Source: Verrucomicrobiota bacterium (GTDB lineage Bacteria; Verrucomicrobiota; Verrucomicrobiia; Limisphaerales; UBA1096). From it: a stretch of 10,860 bases of DNA. The translations under genes and the position numbers were made by a program. Under the pieces are notes generated by a model, which searched no databases, had not been told where the DNA came from, and saw only the letters and a list, made by a program, of their open reading frames with translations. Within the stretch, counting starts at the first letter, position 1. The number at the start of each line of letters is the position of its first letter. The stretch spans positions 1 to 10,860 of the forward strand of contig JASLKI010000092.1 of NCBI GenBank assembly GCA_030747575.1, read 5' to 3'. This document shows, in pieces, positions 1 through 5,289 of the stretch.

Positions 1-244
1 AGAGATTATCGCTAAAGGCACCCTGAAACTGGGTAATGAAGAGGCTCCAGAATCCTCGGAGAGATCCCTCTGGCCGGCTGTTGGTTGGGTTTGCGTTGTC
101 CATTTTCTCAGTTGCTGGACCAAAGCCTACCCGCCGGCGCCAATTTTCGCCAATTGATAAAATCAATGGTATCATCGACTCAGTCGATAATGCAGCTGCT
201 TGCGCTTGGCCAAGTGACCGGTGTAGCTTCAACCCCGTTCAAGA
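1..244. other. Left-edge stretch with no supported gene
   Basis: I see no recognisable gene here. The frame leading into the DUF1501 start is broken by several stops. A + strand frame from position 2 is open to the left edge and stops near 157, but its translation matches no family I know, so it may or may not be the tail of an upstream gene. DUF1501 genes in this bacterial group are usually preceded by a DUF1549/DUF1553 gene; no convincing end of one is visible. The stretch carries one copy of the 10-base palindrome CTTGGCCAAG at 205-214. No clear -35/-10 pair was found. Confidence 0.4.
205..214. repeat. CTTGGCCAAG palindrome (upstream of DUF1501)
   Basis: Exact 10-base palindrome, 30 bases before the DUF1501 ATG and outside any supported gene. 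Confidence 0.8.
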
Positions 245-1687
245 ATGGATCTTTTGGCGGACAACCGGTTGGCTCTTACACGGCGCGAGTTCCTAGGGAG
301 CGGAGCCACCGGTATCGGCGCGGCGGCCCTGGCCTCACTGCTTGGGCCGGGCCTTGGCCAAGCGGCGACCGGAGGGAGGACAGGTTTCCCACAGTTTCCA
401 GCCAAGGCGAAGCGGGTAATTTATCTCACCCAGTCCGGCGCGCCCTCCCACACCGATCTGTTCGACTACAAGCCGGGCCTGCAAGCGTGGCGCGGCAAGG
501 AACTGCCACCGTCGGTGCGCATGGGCCAGCGGTTGACGACGATGACCGCCAAGCAAAAGCTGGCGATCCAGCCGACGGAGTTCAAATTCAGCCGGCACGG
601 GCAGAGCGGCGCCTGGCTTAGCGAACTGCTACCCGGCATTGGTGCGGCCGCCGACGAGATTTGTTTCATCAAGTCGATGCACACCGAGGCGATCAATCAT
701 TCGCCCGGCATGACACTTTTCATGACCGGCAGCCAGATTCCCGGCCGACCAAGCATGGGTGCCTGGCTCAACTACGGCCTCGGCAGCGTGTCGCAAGAAC
801 TACCCGGCTACGTGGTGATGATGTCGCGCGACCAGCACGGCACGTGCGGGCAGTTGCTGTTTGACTACTACTACGGCTCCGGTTTTTTGCCGTCACGATT
901 GCAGGGGGTGAAGTTCCGCACTTCCGGCGAGCCGGTGCTATACCTGTCCAACCCGAAGGGCGTCAGTCGCGAGGTGCGGCGCGGCCTGCTCGACGATCTG
1001 GCCAAGCTCAATGAAATGAAGTTTCGCGAAGTGGGCGACCCGGAGATCACCACGCGAATTTCGCAATACGAGATGGCCTACCGCATGCAGATGAGCGTGC
1101 CAGAGTTGACTGATTTCAGCGACGAGCCGGATTACATCTTCGACCTATATGGCAAGCACTCACGCACGCCCGGCACGTATGCAGCGAACTGCATCCTTGC
1201 GCGGCGGCTGGCCGAGCGCGGCGTGCGCTTCATCCAGTTGTTCCACGTTGGCTGGGACACGCACGGCAGCTTGTCGCAACAACTGCGCATGCAGTGCGAT
1301 GACACTGATATGGCATCGGGAGCACTCATCCAGGATTTGCGCGCGCGCGGCTTGCTGGAAGACACTCTGGTGATCTGGGCCGGGGAGTTCGGCCGCACGC
1401 CATACGTGCAGGGCAAAGTAGACTCACCCAAGTACGGCCGCGACCACCACGGTCGCGCCTTCACGGTCTGGATGGCCGGTGCCGGCGTGAAGCCGGGCTT
1501 CGTCCACGGCGAGACGGACGACTTCGCCTACAACGTCGCCCGCGACCCGGTGCATGTGCACGATTTTCAGGCCACGATCCTGCATCTGCTCGGCATCGAC
1601 CACGAGCAATTGACCTTCAAGTTCCAGGGCCGCCACCACCGCCTGACCGACGTGCACGGCCAAGTGGTGCGCCCCGTCCTCTCCTAA
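245..1687 (+). CDS. Tat-exported DUF1501 family protein
   Basis: 480-residue secreted protein of the DUF1501 family, which has an alkaline-phosphatase/sulfatase-like fold and is greatly expanded in Planctomycetes and Verrucomicrobiota; its substrate is not established. The N-terminus carries a twin-arginine signal: T-R-R-E-F-L at residues 12-17, then a hydrophobic stretch (about 21-40). Family landmarks in order are S-G-A-P-S-H-T-D-L-F-D (64-74), the G-W-D-T-H box (336-340), W-A-G-E-F-G-R-T-P (378-386), G-R-D-H-H (398-402) and H-V-H-D-F-Q-A-T-I-L-H-L-L-G (437-450). The Asp and His residues in these boxes are the likely metal ligands, by analogy with the superfamily. The start at 245 is the only ATG ahead of the Tat motif, and stops lie close upstream in frame; there is no good ribosome binding site. 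Its usual DUF1549/DUF1553 partner is not visible in the window. Length is typical and the reading frame is intact. Confidence 0.93.
   Translation: MDLLADNRLALTRREFLGSGATGIGAAALASLLGPGLGQAATGGRTGFPQFPAKAKRVIYLTQSGAPSHTDLFDYKPGLQAWRGKELPPSVRMGQRLTTMTAKQKLAIQPTEFKFSRHGQSGAWLSELLPGIGAAADEICFIKSMHTEAINHSPGMTLFMTGSQIPGRPSMGAWLNYGLGSVSQELPGYVVMMSRDQHGTCGQLLFDYYYGSGFLPSRLQGVKFRTSGEPVLYLSNPKGVSREVRRGLLDDLAKLNEMKFREVGDPEITTRISQYEMAYRMQMSVPELTDFSDEPDYIFDLYGKHSRTPGTYAANCILARRLAERGVRFIQLFHVGWDTHGSLSQQLRMQCDDTDMASGALIQDLRARGLLEDTLVIWAGEFGRTPYVQGKVDSPKYGRDHHGRAFTVWMAGAGVKPGFVHGETDDFAYNVARDPVHVHDFQATILHLLGIDHEQLTFKFQGRHHRLTDVHGQVVRPVLS
353..362. repeat. CTTGGCCAAG palindrome (in DUF1501 signal region)
   Basis: Exact palindrome in frame as CTT-GGC-CAA-G, encoding Leu-Gly-Gln-Ala just after the hydrophobic part of the Tat signal, a stretch free to vary. 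Confidence 0.8.
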
Positions 1688-1698
1688 CCGCTTGTCCG

Positions 1699-1708
1699 CT
1701 TGGCCAAG
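1699..1708. repeat. CTTGGCCAAG palindrome (DUF1501-xseB gap)
   Basis: Exact palindrome in the 42-base non-coding gap; its right arm also forms the left arm of the inverted repeat at 1705-1721. Confidence 0.8.
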
Positions 1709-1721
1709 CTGCTTTAGCTTG
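1705..1721 (+). other. Short inverted repeat between DUF1501 and xseB
   Basis: CAAGCT - GCTTT - AGCTTG gives a 6-bp stem with a 5-base loop in the 42-base gap after DUF1501. It overlaps the right arm of the CTTGGCCAAG palindrome at 1699-1708. No T-tract follows, so it is at best a weak terminator or an RNA processing structure. It might simply mark the boundary between the DUF1501 transcript and the xseB-dxs operon. Confidence 0.3.
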
Positions 1722-1729
1722 CTGGTCGC

Positions 1730-1987
1730 GTGGCTGCGAAAAAAAAAGACAACCCAACGGATGAGGTACCCTTTGAGGAGGGGCTGAAAAAGCTCGAAGG
1801 CATCGTCGAGGAGATGGAGGGCGACGATCTGCCGCTCGAGAAACTGCTCGAGCGCTACGAGGAAGGCACGCGCCTGGCCAAAGGCTGCCAAGCCAAGCTC
1901 GAGGCAGCCGAGCTGAAAATACAGAAACTGCAACCCAACGCCGACGGCGAAGACGAACTCGTCGACGACGACTCAGTCGAATTTTAA
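1730..1987 (+). CDS. xseB: Exodeoxyribonuclease VII small subunit
   Basis: 85-residue XseB. Together with several copies it binds the large catalytic subunit XseA to form exonuclease VII, a cytoplasmic nuclease that degrades single-stranded DNA from both ends into oligonucleotides. The family signature is clear: P-F-E-E-G-L-K-K-L-E-G-I-V (residues 14-26), then L-P-L-E-K-L-L-E-R-Y-E-E-G (34-46) and a Leu/Ala-rich helix to about 68, forming the usual two-helix hairpin. An acidic tail (E-D-E-L-V-D-D-D) ends the protein. The start is GTG at 1730; no ATG lies before the conserved core. The stop is one base from the dxs ATG, so the two genes should be co-transcribed and probably translationally coupled. 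In Escherichia coli xseB also lies in an operon with dxs, with ispA between them; ispA is absent here. xseA is not in the window. Confidence 0.93.
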   Translation: MAAKKKDNPTDEVPFEEGLKKLEGIVEEMEGDDLPLEKLLERYEEGTRLAKGCQAKLEAAELKIQKLQPNADGEDELVDDDSVEF

Positions 1988-1988
1988 C

Positions 1989-4013
1989 ATGGCAAAAGTC
2001 AAGATGCCCAATCGCTACCTCGACATGGTGGACCACCCGGCCCACGTCAAGAAGTTGACGGTCAAGCAACTCGAGAAACTGGCTGAGGAACTGCGCGAGG
2101 AATTGATCAACGGCCTGGCGAAGAACGGCGGCCACCTCGGCCCGAACCTCGGCGTTGTGGAATTGACGCTGGCGATGCATCGCGTGTTCGAGACGCCGAG
2201 GGACAAGTTCGTCTGGGACGTCAGCCACCAGTCTTACGTGCACAAGCTGCTCACCGGCCGGAAGGAGCGCTTCCGCACCATCCGCACCACCGACGGGCTG
2301 AACGGCTTCGCGCTGCGCACCGAGAGCGAGCACGACAGCTACGGCGCCGGCCACGCCGGTACGGCATTGTCGGCGGCGCTGGGCATGGCCGCCGCGCGCG
2401 ACCAGCGCGGCAGCGACGAGAACGTCGTCTGCGTCTTCGGCGACGCAGCGCTGACCAACGGCATCTCGTTCGAGGCGCTGAATAACATCGCGCACACGAC
2501 GAAAAAGTTTGTCGGCATCCTCAACGATAACGAGTGGTCCATCGCCAAGAACGTCGGGGCCATCTCGACCTACCTCAACAAGCTGATCACCAATCCGGGC
2601 TACAACAAGATCACCCGCGACCTGCAGAAGTTCATCTCCAAAGTGCCCTCGGGAAAACGGGCGCTGCGGCTGGGCCTCAAGGGGCAGGAAGCCCTCAAGG
2701 GTACCGTCACGCAGGCGGCACTGCAGCACAATGAGGAGACGCTGGACAGCGACGGCCGCGGCGGCTTCGGCAGCAGCCTTGTGTTCGAGGAATTTGGCAT
2801 GCGCTACCTTGGCCCGATCGACGGGCACGACCTGCCACTGCTGATTGAAACGCTCGAGTTCGCCAAGACGTGCGACCAGCCGATCGTCATCCACGTGATC
2901 ACCAAGAAGGGCAAGGGCTTCAACGCTGCCCTCGATCATCCGGAGAAATTTCACGGCACCGGTGGATACAATCCGGCCACCGGTGAAAGCCTCCCCTCCA
3001 AGCCCGGCACACCGCCAAAATATCAGGATGTGTTTGGGCAGACCATGGTAAAACTTTGCCAAAAAGACACCTCGGTCGTCGGCATCACCGCCGCGATGCC
3101 CAGCGGCACCGGCCTCTCGGCGCTGGAGAAAGCCATGCCGGATCGCTACTTCGACGTCGGCATCGCCGAGGAGCATGCCGTGCTGTTTGCCGCCGGCATG
3201 GCCACGATGGGATACCGACCGGTGTGCGCCATTTACTCGACCTTCCTGCAGCGCGCTTACGACATGATCATCCACGACGTCGCGCTGCAAAACCTGCCGG
3301 TGACGTTCTGCATGGACCGCGCCGGACTCTCAGCCAACGACGGGCCGACGCATCACGGGTTGTTCGACATCGCGTACCTGAGCTGCGTACCCGGCATCAT
3401 CGCGATGGCGCCCGGCGACGAGGACGAGTTGGCCGACATGATGTTCACCGCCACGCATCAAAACCAACCGGCCTTCATCCGCTACCCGCGTGGCAGCGGC
3501 GAGGGCGTCGCGGTGAAGGAACAACCGGCACTGATCGAGATCGGCAAGGCCGAGGTGCGGCAAAATTTCTCCAACAGCGGCAAACCGAAAGTGGCGTTCT
3601 TCGCGCTTGGCCCGATGCGTGGCATCGCCGACAAGGCCATCGAGGAACTCGGCGCGGAAAACATCGACGCCGCGATCATCAATCCGCGTTTTACAAAGCC
3701 GATCGACGGCGGCACCACCGAGTTTTTCGCACAGGCGGCGGACGTGATCGTCACCATCGAGGATCACGTGATCAAGGGCGGCTACGGCAGCATCGTGCGC
3801 GATCATTTGGGCGACTGCGGCATCACCACGCCGGTGGTGCGCATCGGCTGGCCAGACCAGTTCATCGAGCACGCCTCGTCGGTGGGTTACCTGCGTGAAA
3901 AGCACGGCCTCACCGGTGCCAACACGGCTGAACAAATACGCCAAGCGCGAAGCCAAGCGAGCGAAGCTAGCGCGAAGCCCAACCCAGCGCTTGGCCAGGC
4001 GCTCGGCGGGTAA
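1989..4013 (+). CDS. dxs: 1-deoxy-D-xylulose-5-phosphate synthase
   Basis: 674-residue thiamine-diphosphate enzyme that condenses pyruvate and glyceraldehyde 3-phosphate into DXP, the first step of the MEP isoprenoid pathway (also feeding thiamine and pyridoxal). Domain I (about 20-320) has G-G-H-L-G-P-N-L-G (47-55, catalytic-type His49), D-V-S-H-Q-S-Y (77-83), S-Y-G-A-G-H (117-122) and the ThDP/Mg motif starting G-D-A (151-153) and closing with N-D-N (179-181). Domain II (about 345-510) has the catalytic Glu394 in G-I-A-E-E-H, D-R-A-G-L-S-A-N-D-G-P-T-H-H-G (443-457) and Y-P-R-G (499-502). Domain III (about 535-650) is the transketolase C-terminal fold. Unusual points are G-D-A where most DXS have G-D-G, V-S-H-Q for the common V-G-H-Q, and an Ala/Ser-rich tail from about 652 beyond the family's normal end. 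The start lies one base after the xseB stop, with no Shine-Dalgarno sequence. Confidence 0.97.
   Translation: MAKVKMPNRYLDMVDHPAHVKKLTVKQLEKLAEELREELINGLAKNGGHLGPNLGVVELTLAMHRVFETPRDKFVWDVSHQSYVHKLLTGRKERFRTIRTTDGLNGFALRTESEHDSYGAGHAGTALSAALGMAAARDQRGSDENVVCVFGDAALTNGISFEALNNIAHTTKKFVGILNDNEWSIAKNVGAISTYLNKLITNPGYNKITRDLQKFISKVPSGKRALRLGLKGQEALKGTVTQAALQHNEETLDSDGRGGFGSSLVFEEFGMRYLGPIDGHDLPLLIETLEFAKTCDQPIVIHVITKKGKGFNAALDHPEKFHGTGGYNPATGESLPSKPGTPPKYQDVFGQTMVKLCQKDTSVVGITAAMPSGTGLSALEKAMPDRYFDVGIAEEHAVLFAAGMATMGYRPVCAIYSTFLQRAYDMIIHDVALQNLPVTFCMDRAGLSANDGPTHHGLFDIAYLSCVPGIIAMAPGDEDELADMMFTATHQNQPAFIRYPRGSGEGVAVKEQPALIEIGKAEVRQNFSNSGKPKVAFFALGPMRGIADKAIEELGAENIDAAIINPRFTKPIDGGTTEFFAQAADVIVTIEDHVIKGGYGSIVRDHLGDCGITTPVVRIGWPDQFIEHASSVGYLREKHGLTGANTAEQIRQARSQASEASAKPNPALGQALGG
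3945..4005 (+). repeat. Short iterated GCGAAGC units at the dxs 3' end
   Basis: The last codons of dxs are built from near-repeats: GCGAAGC occurs at 3947-3953, 3961-3967 and 3972-3978, with the longer GCGCGAAGCC at 3945-3954 and 3970-3979. They are followed by a one-change copy of the extended palindrome, CGCTTGGCCAGGCG, at 3988-4001. The encoded tail (Q-A-R-S-Q-A-S-E-A-S-A-K, then A-L-G-Q-A-L-G-G) is low-complexity and lies past the conserved DXS domain III. This suggests 3'-end extension by local duplication. Confidence 0.55.
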
Positions 4014-4018
4014 CGACG

Positions 4019-4315
4019 ATGAACCGGCATTGCCACAACTGCGGTACGGAATGGACAATCGACGGCCAGCCCGGCCGCAGTGATGTCTGCCCCAGCTGCA
4101 ACGAGGATTTGCGCGCCTGCCTCAATTGCGTTTTCCACGACCGCGGTGTGGCGTACCAATGCCGCGAGCGGCGCGCCGAACCGGTGACGGAAAAAAACCG
4201 GTCGAACTTCTGTGAGTACTTCGACTTCGCGCAATGCGACTGGTCGGGAAACATCGGCCCGAACAAGCGGGTGGAGGAAGCCAAGGGCACATTTAACAAG
4301 CTGTTTGGTGACTGA
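4019..4315 (+). CDS. Small Cys-rich zinc-ribbon protein
   Basis: 98-residue cytoplasmic protein with nine cysteines: C-x2-C at 5/8, C-x2-C at 24/27, C-x2-C at 34/37, then C48, C65 and C73. The pattern (C-H-N-C-G-T-E-W-T near the start, C-L-N-C-V-F-H-D, Q-C-R-E, and N-F-C-E-Y-F) belongs to a small zinc-ribbon family that I have seen annotated only as hypothetical or zinc-ribbon proteins in diverse bacteria. I know of no assigned function. The first two pairs probably bind one zinc; the remaining cysteines may bind a second. There is no signal peptide or membrane segment. The start is 5 bases after the dxs stop, so it looks like the third gene of the xseB-dxs operon, and the link to isoprenoid synthesis is only by position. 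The C-terminal part after about residue 75 is not Cys-rich. Confidence 0.85.
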   Translation: MNRHCHNCGTEWTIDGQPGRSDVCPSCNEDLRACLNCVFHDRGVAYQCRERRAEPVTEKNRSNFCEYFDFAQCDWSGNIGPNKRVEEAKGTFNKLFGD

Positions 4316-4487
4316 ACATGCGATGCTGATGATGCCTTCGGAGCCCGATTTTGTTTCCGTGTCAAGTCTGTTTCGAGAGGAGCAGGGAAAAAACTTTTAT
4401 TAATAATTTAAAAATTGCGGTTGTCAGAAAACCGAACGAGGTCTACGATGCCGTCCCTGCTACCACGAACTGCAAACGAAGCAACCT
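4316..4487 (+). promoter_or_regulatory. Predicted sigma70-type promoter region of glnB
   Basis: In this 172-base gap I find TTGTCA (4421-4426), a 17-base spacer, and TACGAT (4444-4449): 5/6 and 4/6 matches to the sigma70 -35 and -10 boxes. Directly upstream, 4388-4414 is A/T-rich like an UP element and contains the 10-base palindrome TTATTAATAA (4397-4406), a possible regulator site. Transcription would start near 4456, leaving a leader of about 30 bases. A weak GAAG at 4478-4481 sits 6 bases before the glnB ATG. I looked for a sigma54 -24/-12 pair (GG and GC 10 bases apart in TGGCAC-N5-TTGC), as often used for PII genes, and did not find one. Confidence 0.4.
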
Positions 4488-4826
4488 ATGAAAAAAATCG
4501 ACGCAATCATCAAGCCCTTCAAGCTTGAGGATGTGAAGGAGGCGCTTGCCGCCGTCGGCGTTGAGGGAATGACAGTGACGGAGGTGAAAGGATTTGGCCG
4601 ACAAAAGGGCCACACCGAGATTTATCGTGGAAGCGAGTACACTGTTGATTTTCTCCCCAAGATAAAGCTTGAGATTGTGCTGGAAGACGATCGTGTACAG
4701 GACGCGATAGATTCCATCGTAAAGAGCGCCAAGACGGACAAGATCGGGGATGGTAAAGTCTTCGTCAGTTCCGTCGAGGGTGTAACCCGAATTCGAACCG
4801 GTGAAACAGGAATCGATGCGGTTTAA
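4488..4826 (+). CDS. glnB: Nitrogen regulatory protein PII
   Basis: 112 residues, the standard length of the trimeric PII signal protein, which binds ATP/ADP and 2-oxoglutarate and adjusts nitrogen-metabolism targets by contact. The T-loop signature Y-R-G-S-E-Y is at residues 46-51, with Tyr51 the residue uridylylated by GlnD in proteobacteria. The second signature, T-D-K-I-G-D-G-K-V-F-V, is at 83-93, and R101/R103 are in the C-terminal nucleotide-binding stretch. G-R-Q-K-G-H (37-42) precedes the T-loop as usual, with Q39 the residue that contacts 2-oxoglutarate in known structures. GlnB and GlnK paralogues cannot be told apart from this alone. No amtB, glnA or glnD lies nearby, which leans towards a GlnB-type rather than an AmtB-linked GlnK; this is inference. 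It is probably transcribed alone, from the promoter at 4421-4449. Confidence 0.96.
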   Translation: MKKIDAIIKPFKLEDVKEALAAVGVEGMTVTEVKGFGRQKGHTEIYRGSEYTVDFLPKIKLEIVLEDDRVQDAIDSIVKSAKTDKIGDGKVFVSSVEGVTRIRTGETGIDAV

Positions 4827-4827
4827 G

Positions 4828-4864
4828 GGCGCTCCTGCGCCAACTCGCCTCCGTTTTTGTTTTT
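4828..4864 (+). terminator. Possible weak terminator after glnB
   Basis: GGCGC (4828-4832), TCCT loop, GCGCC (4837-4841) form a 5-bp GC-rich stem two bases after the glnB stop. A run TTTTTGTTTTT lies at 4854-4864, but it is 12 bases beyond the stem, too far for a standard intrinsic terminator. It may stop transcription inefficiently or stabilise the 3' end. Confidence 0.3.
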
Positions 4865-4961
4865 CTCCGGTCAAGATGACCAACTGAGACCGAGGATTGG
4901 GCGCGGCGAACCCAATAAATCGCAAGCAGTTGTAGTTAGTAGTGTTAAGTGAGAAGAAGCC

Positions 4962-4970
4962 TGTGAATAA
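4962..4970 (-). promoter_or_regulatory. DnaA box (perfect consensus)
   Basis: The + strand reads TGTGAATAA, i.e. TTATTCACA on the minus strand, an exact match to the TTATNCACA DnaA-box consensus. It is 320 bases upstream of the dnaA start and in the same orientation as the next site. Confidence 0.6.
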
Positions 4971-4972
4971 AG

Positions 4973-4981
4973 TGTGGACAA
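4973..4981 (-). promoter_or_regulatory. DnaA box (one mismatch)
   Basis: The + strand reads TGTGGACAA, i.e. TTGTCCACA on the minus strand, one change from TTATCCACA. It starts 11 bases (about one helical turn) after the perfect box, so two DnaA molecules could sit on the same face of the helix. Confidence 0.5.
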
Positions 4982-5011
4982 AAGTTAATAGCTTACGCTG
5001 GATAAGACACG

Positions 5012-5036
5012 GCGCTGGTAATACTTTGCCCAGCGC
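5012..5036. repeat. Perfect 7-bp inverted repeat in the origin candidate
   Basis: GCGCTGG (5012-5018) and CCAGCGC (5030-5036) are exact reverse complements around an 11-base spacer, TAATACTTTGC. It could be a hairpin or a binding site for a dimeric protein. No T-run follows, so it is not a terminator. Confidence 0.5.
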
Positions 5037-5112
5037 ATCGAGTGGTTCAACCGCGCCACGAAATGCAACCCAACCGAGACAAGCAACCTACCTGTTGGAG
5101 TAACCCAACCAA

Positions 5113-5141
5113 CTGAAAACCATATGTTTATAATTTACAAT
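5113..5141 (+). promoter_or_regulatory. Possible dnaA promoter
   Basis: CTGAAA (5113-5118), a 17-base spacer and TACAAT (5136-5141) match sigma70 boxes at 4/6 and 5/6. An exact TATAAT (5129-5134) overlaps but has no -35 partner at a normal distance. The A/T-rich segment could equally be a DNA-unwinding element, so promoter and origin roles are hard to separate. The leader to the dnaA ATG would be about 140 bases. Confidence 0.35.
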
Positions 5142-5157
5142 CTATCGTTTTTCGCAG

Positions 5158-5188
5158 TCGAGCCGGAGCGTTCTCCGAGCCGATTTTT
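5158..5188 (+). terminator. Terminator-like hairpin in the dnaA leader
   Basis: CGGAG (5164-5168), CGTT loop, CTCCG (5173-5177) form the core stem. Allowing one bulged A on each side (5161 and 5178), it extends to 10 bp: TCG/GC on the left pairs with GC/CGA on the right (5158-5183). It is followed at once by TTTTT (5184-5188), the layout of an intrinsic terminator facing dnaA. It could block read-through from glnB, or act as an attenuator if dnaA is transcribed from the candidate promoter just upstream. I found no clear promoter between it and dnaA. Confidence 0.4.
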
Positions 5189-5250
5189 AACCCCCGTTCA
5201 TCAATCGACGCCAACTGGGGTGGCTTTGTTCCAAGGGCACGATGGTAGAG

Positions 5251-5259
5251 AGTGAATAA
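5251..5259 (-). promoter_or_regulatory. DnaA-box-like site close to the dnaA start
   Basis: AGTGAATAA on the + strand (TTATTCACT on the minus strand) is one base from the DnaA-box consensus. It lies 30 bases before the dnaA ATG, where bound DnaA could repress its own gene. As a lone one-mismatch site it may be chance. Confidence 0.3.
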
Positions 5260-5289
5260 AAACTGCATAACCCTGCTATCAAATCCCCG

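Larger units (their letters stand above)
4925..5150. other. Candidate replication origin (oriC) next to dnaA
   Basis: The gene-free stretch between glnB and dnaA combines features expected of a bacterial origin. Two DnaA-box-like 9-mers lie 11 bases apart (4962-4970 and 4973-4981), with a weaker third, GCTGGATAA, at 4997-5005. TAG triplets occur at 4933-4935, 4937-4939 and 4940-4942. A 7-bp inverted repeat lies at 5012-5036. The direct repeat AACCCAACC is at 5067-5075 and 5102-5110. An A/T-rich segment at about 5111-5150 could unwind. All sit within 350 bases of the dnaA start. The number of good boxes is small, so an alternative is a DnaA-autoregulated dnaA promoter with the true origin elsewhere. 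Confidence 0.5.

Noticed and set aside
85..250. Possible remnant of a DUF1553-like gene (stretch A-N-F-R-Q-L-I-K-S-M-V-S-S)
   Set aside because: The phrase loosely resembles part of the DUF1553 family, but the frame runs on into an antisense-like shadow of DUF1501 with no other landmark. It is too weak to call a pseudogene.
1617..3290. 557-codon open frame on the minus strand opposite xseB/dxs
   Set aside because: It lies opposite two certain genes, is rich in Arg/Val/Gly/Ala/Asp as expected from GC-rich antisense frames, and shows no recognisable domain.
3056..3898. 280-codon open frame on the + strand inside dxs
   Set aside because: It is shifted relative to the catalytic domains of DXS; its Arg/His-rich translation is a typical GC-rich shadow.
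4397..4406. TTATTAATAA as a specific operator
   Set aside because: A 10-base palindrome of only A and T in an A/T-rich stretch is easily chance, so it is noted only as part of the promoter region.
4316..4487. sigma54 promoter for glnB
   Set aside because: No GG/GC pair at -24/-12 spacing was found; a sigma70-like pair fits better.
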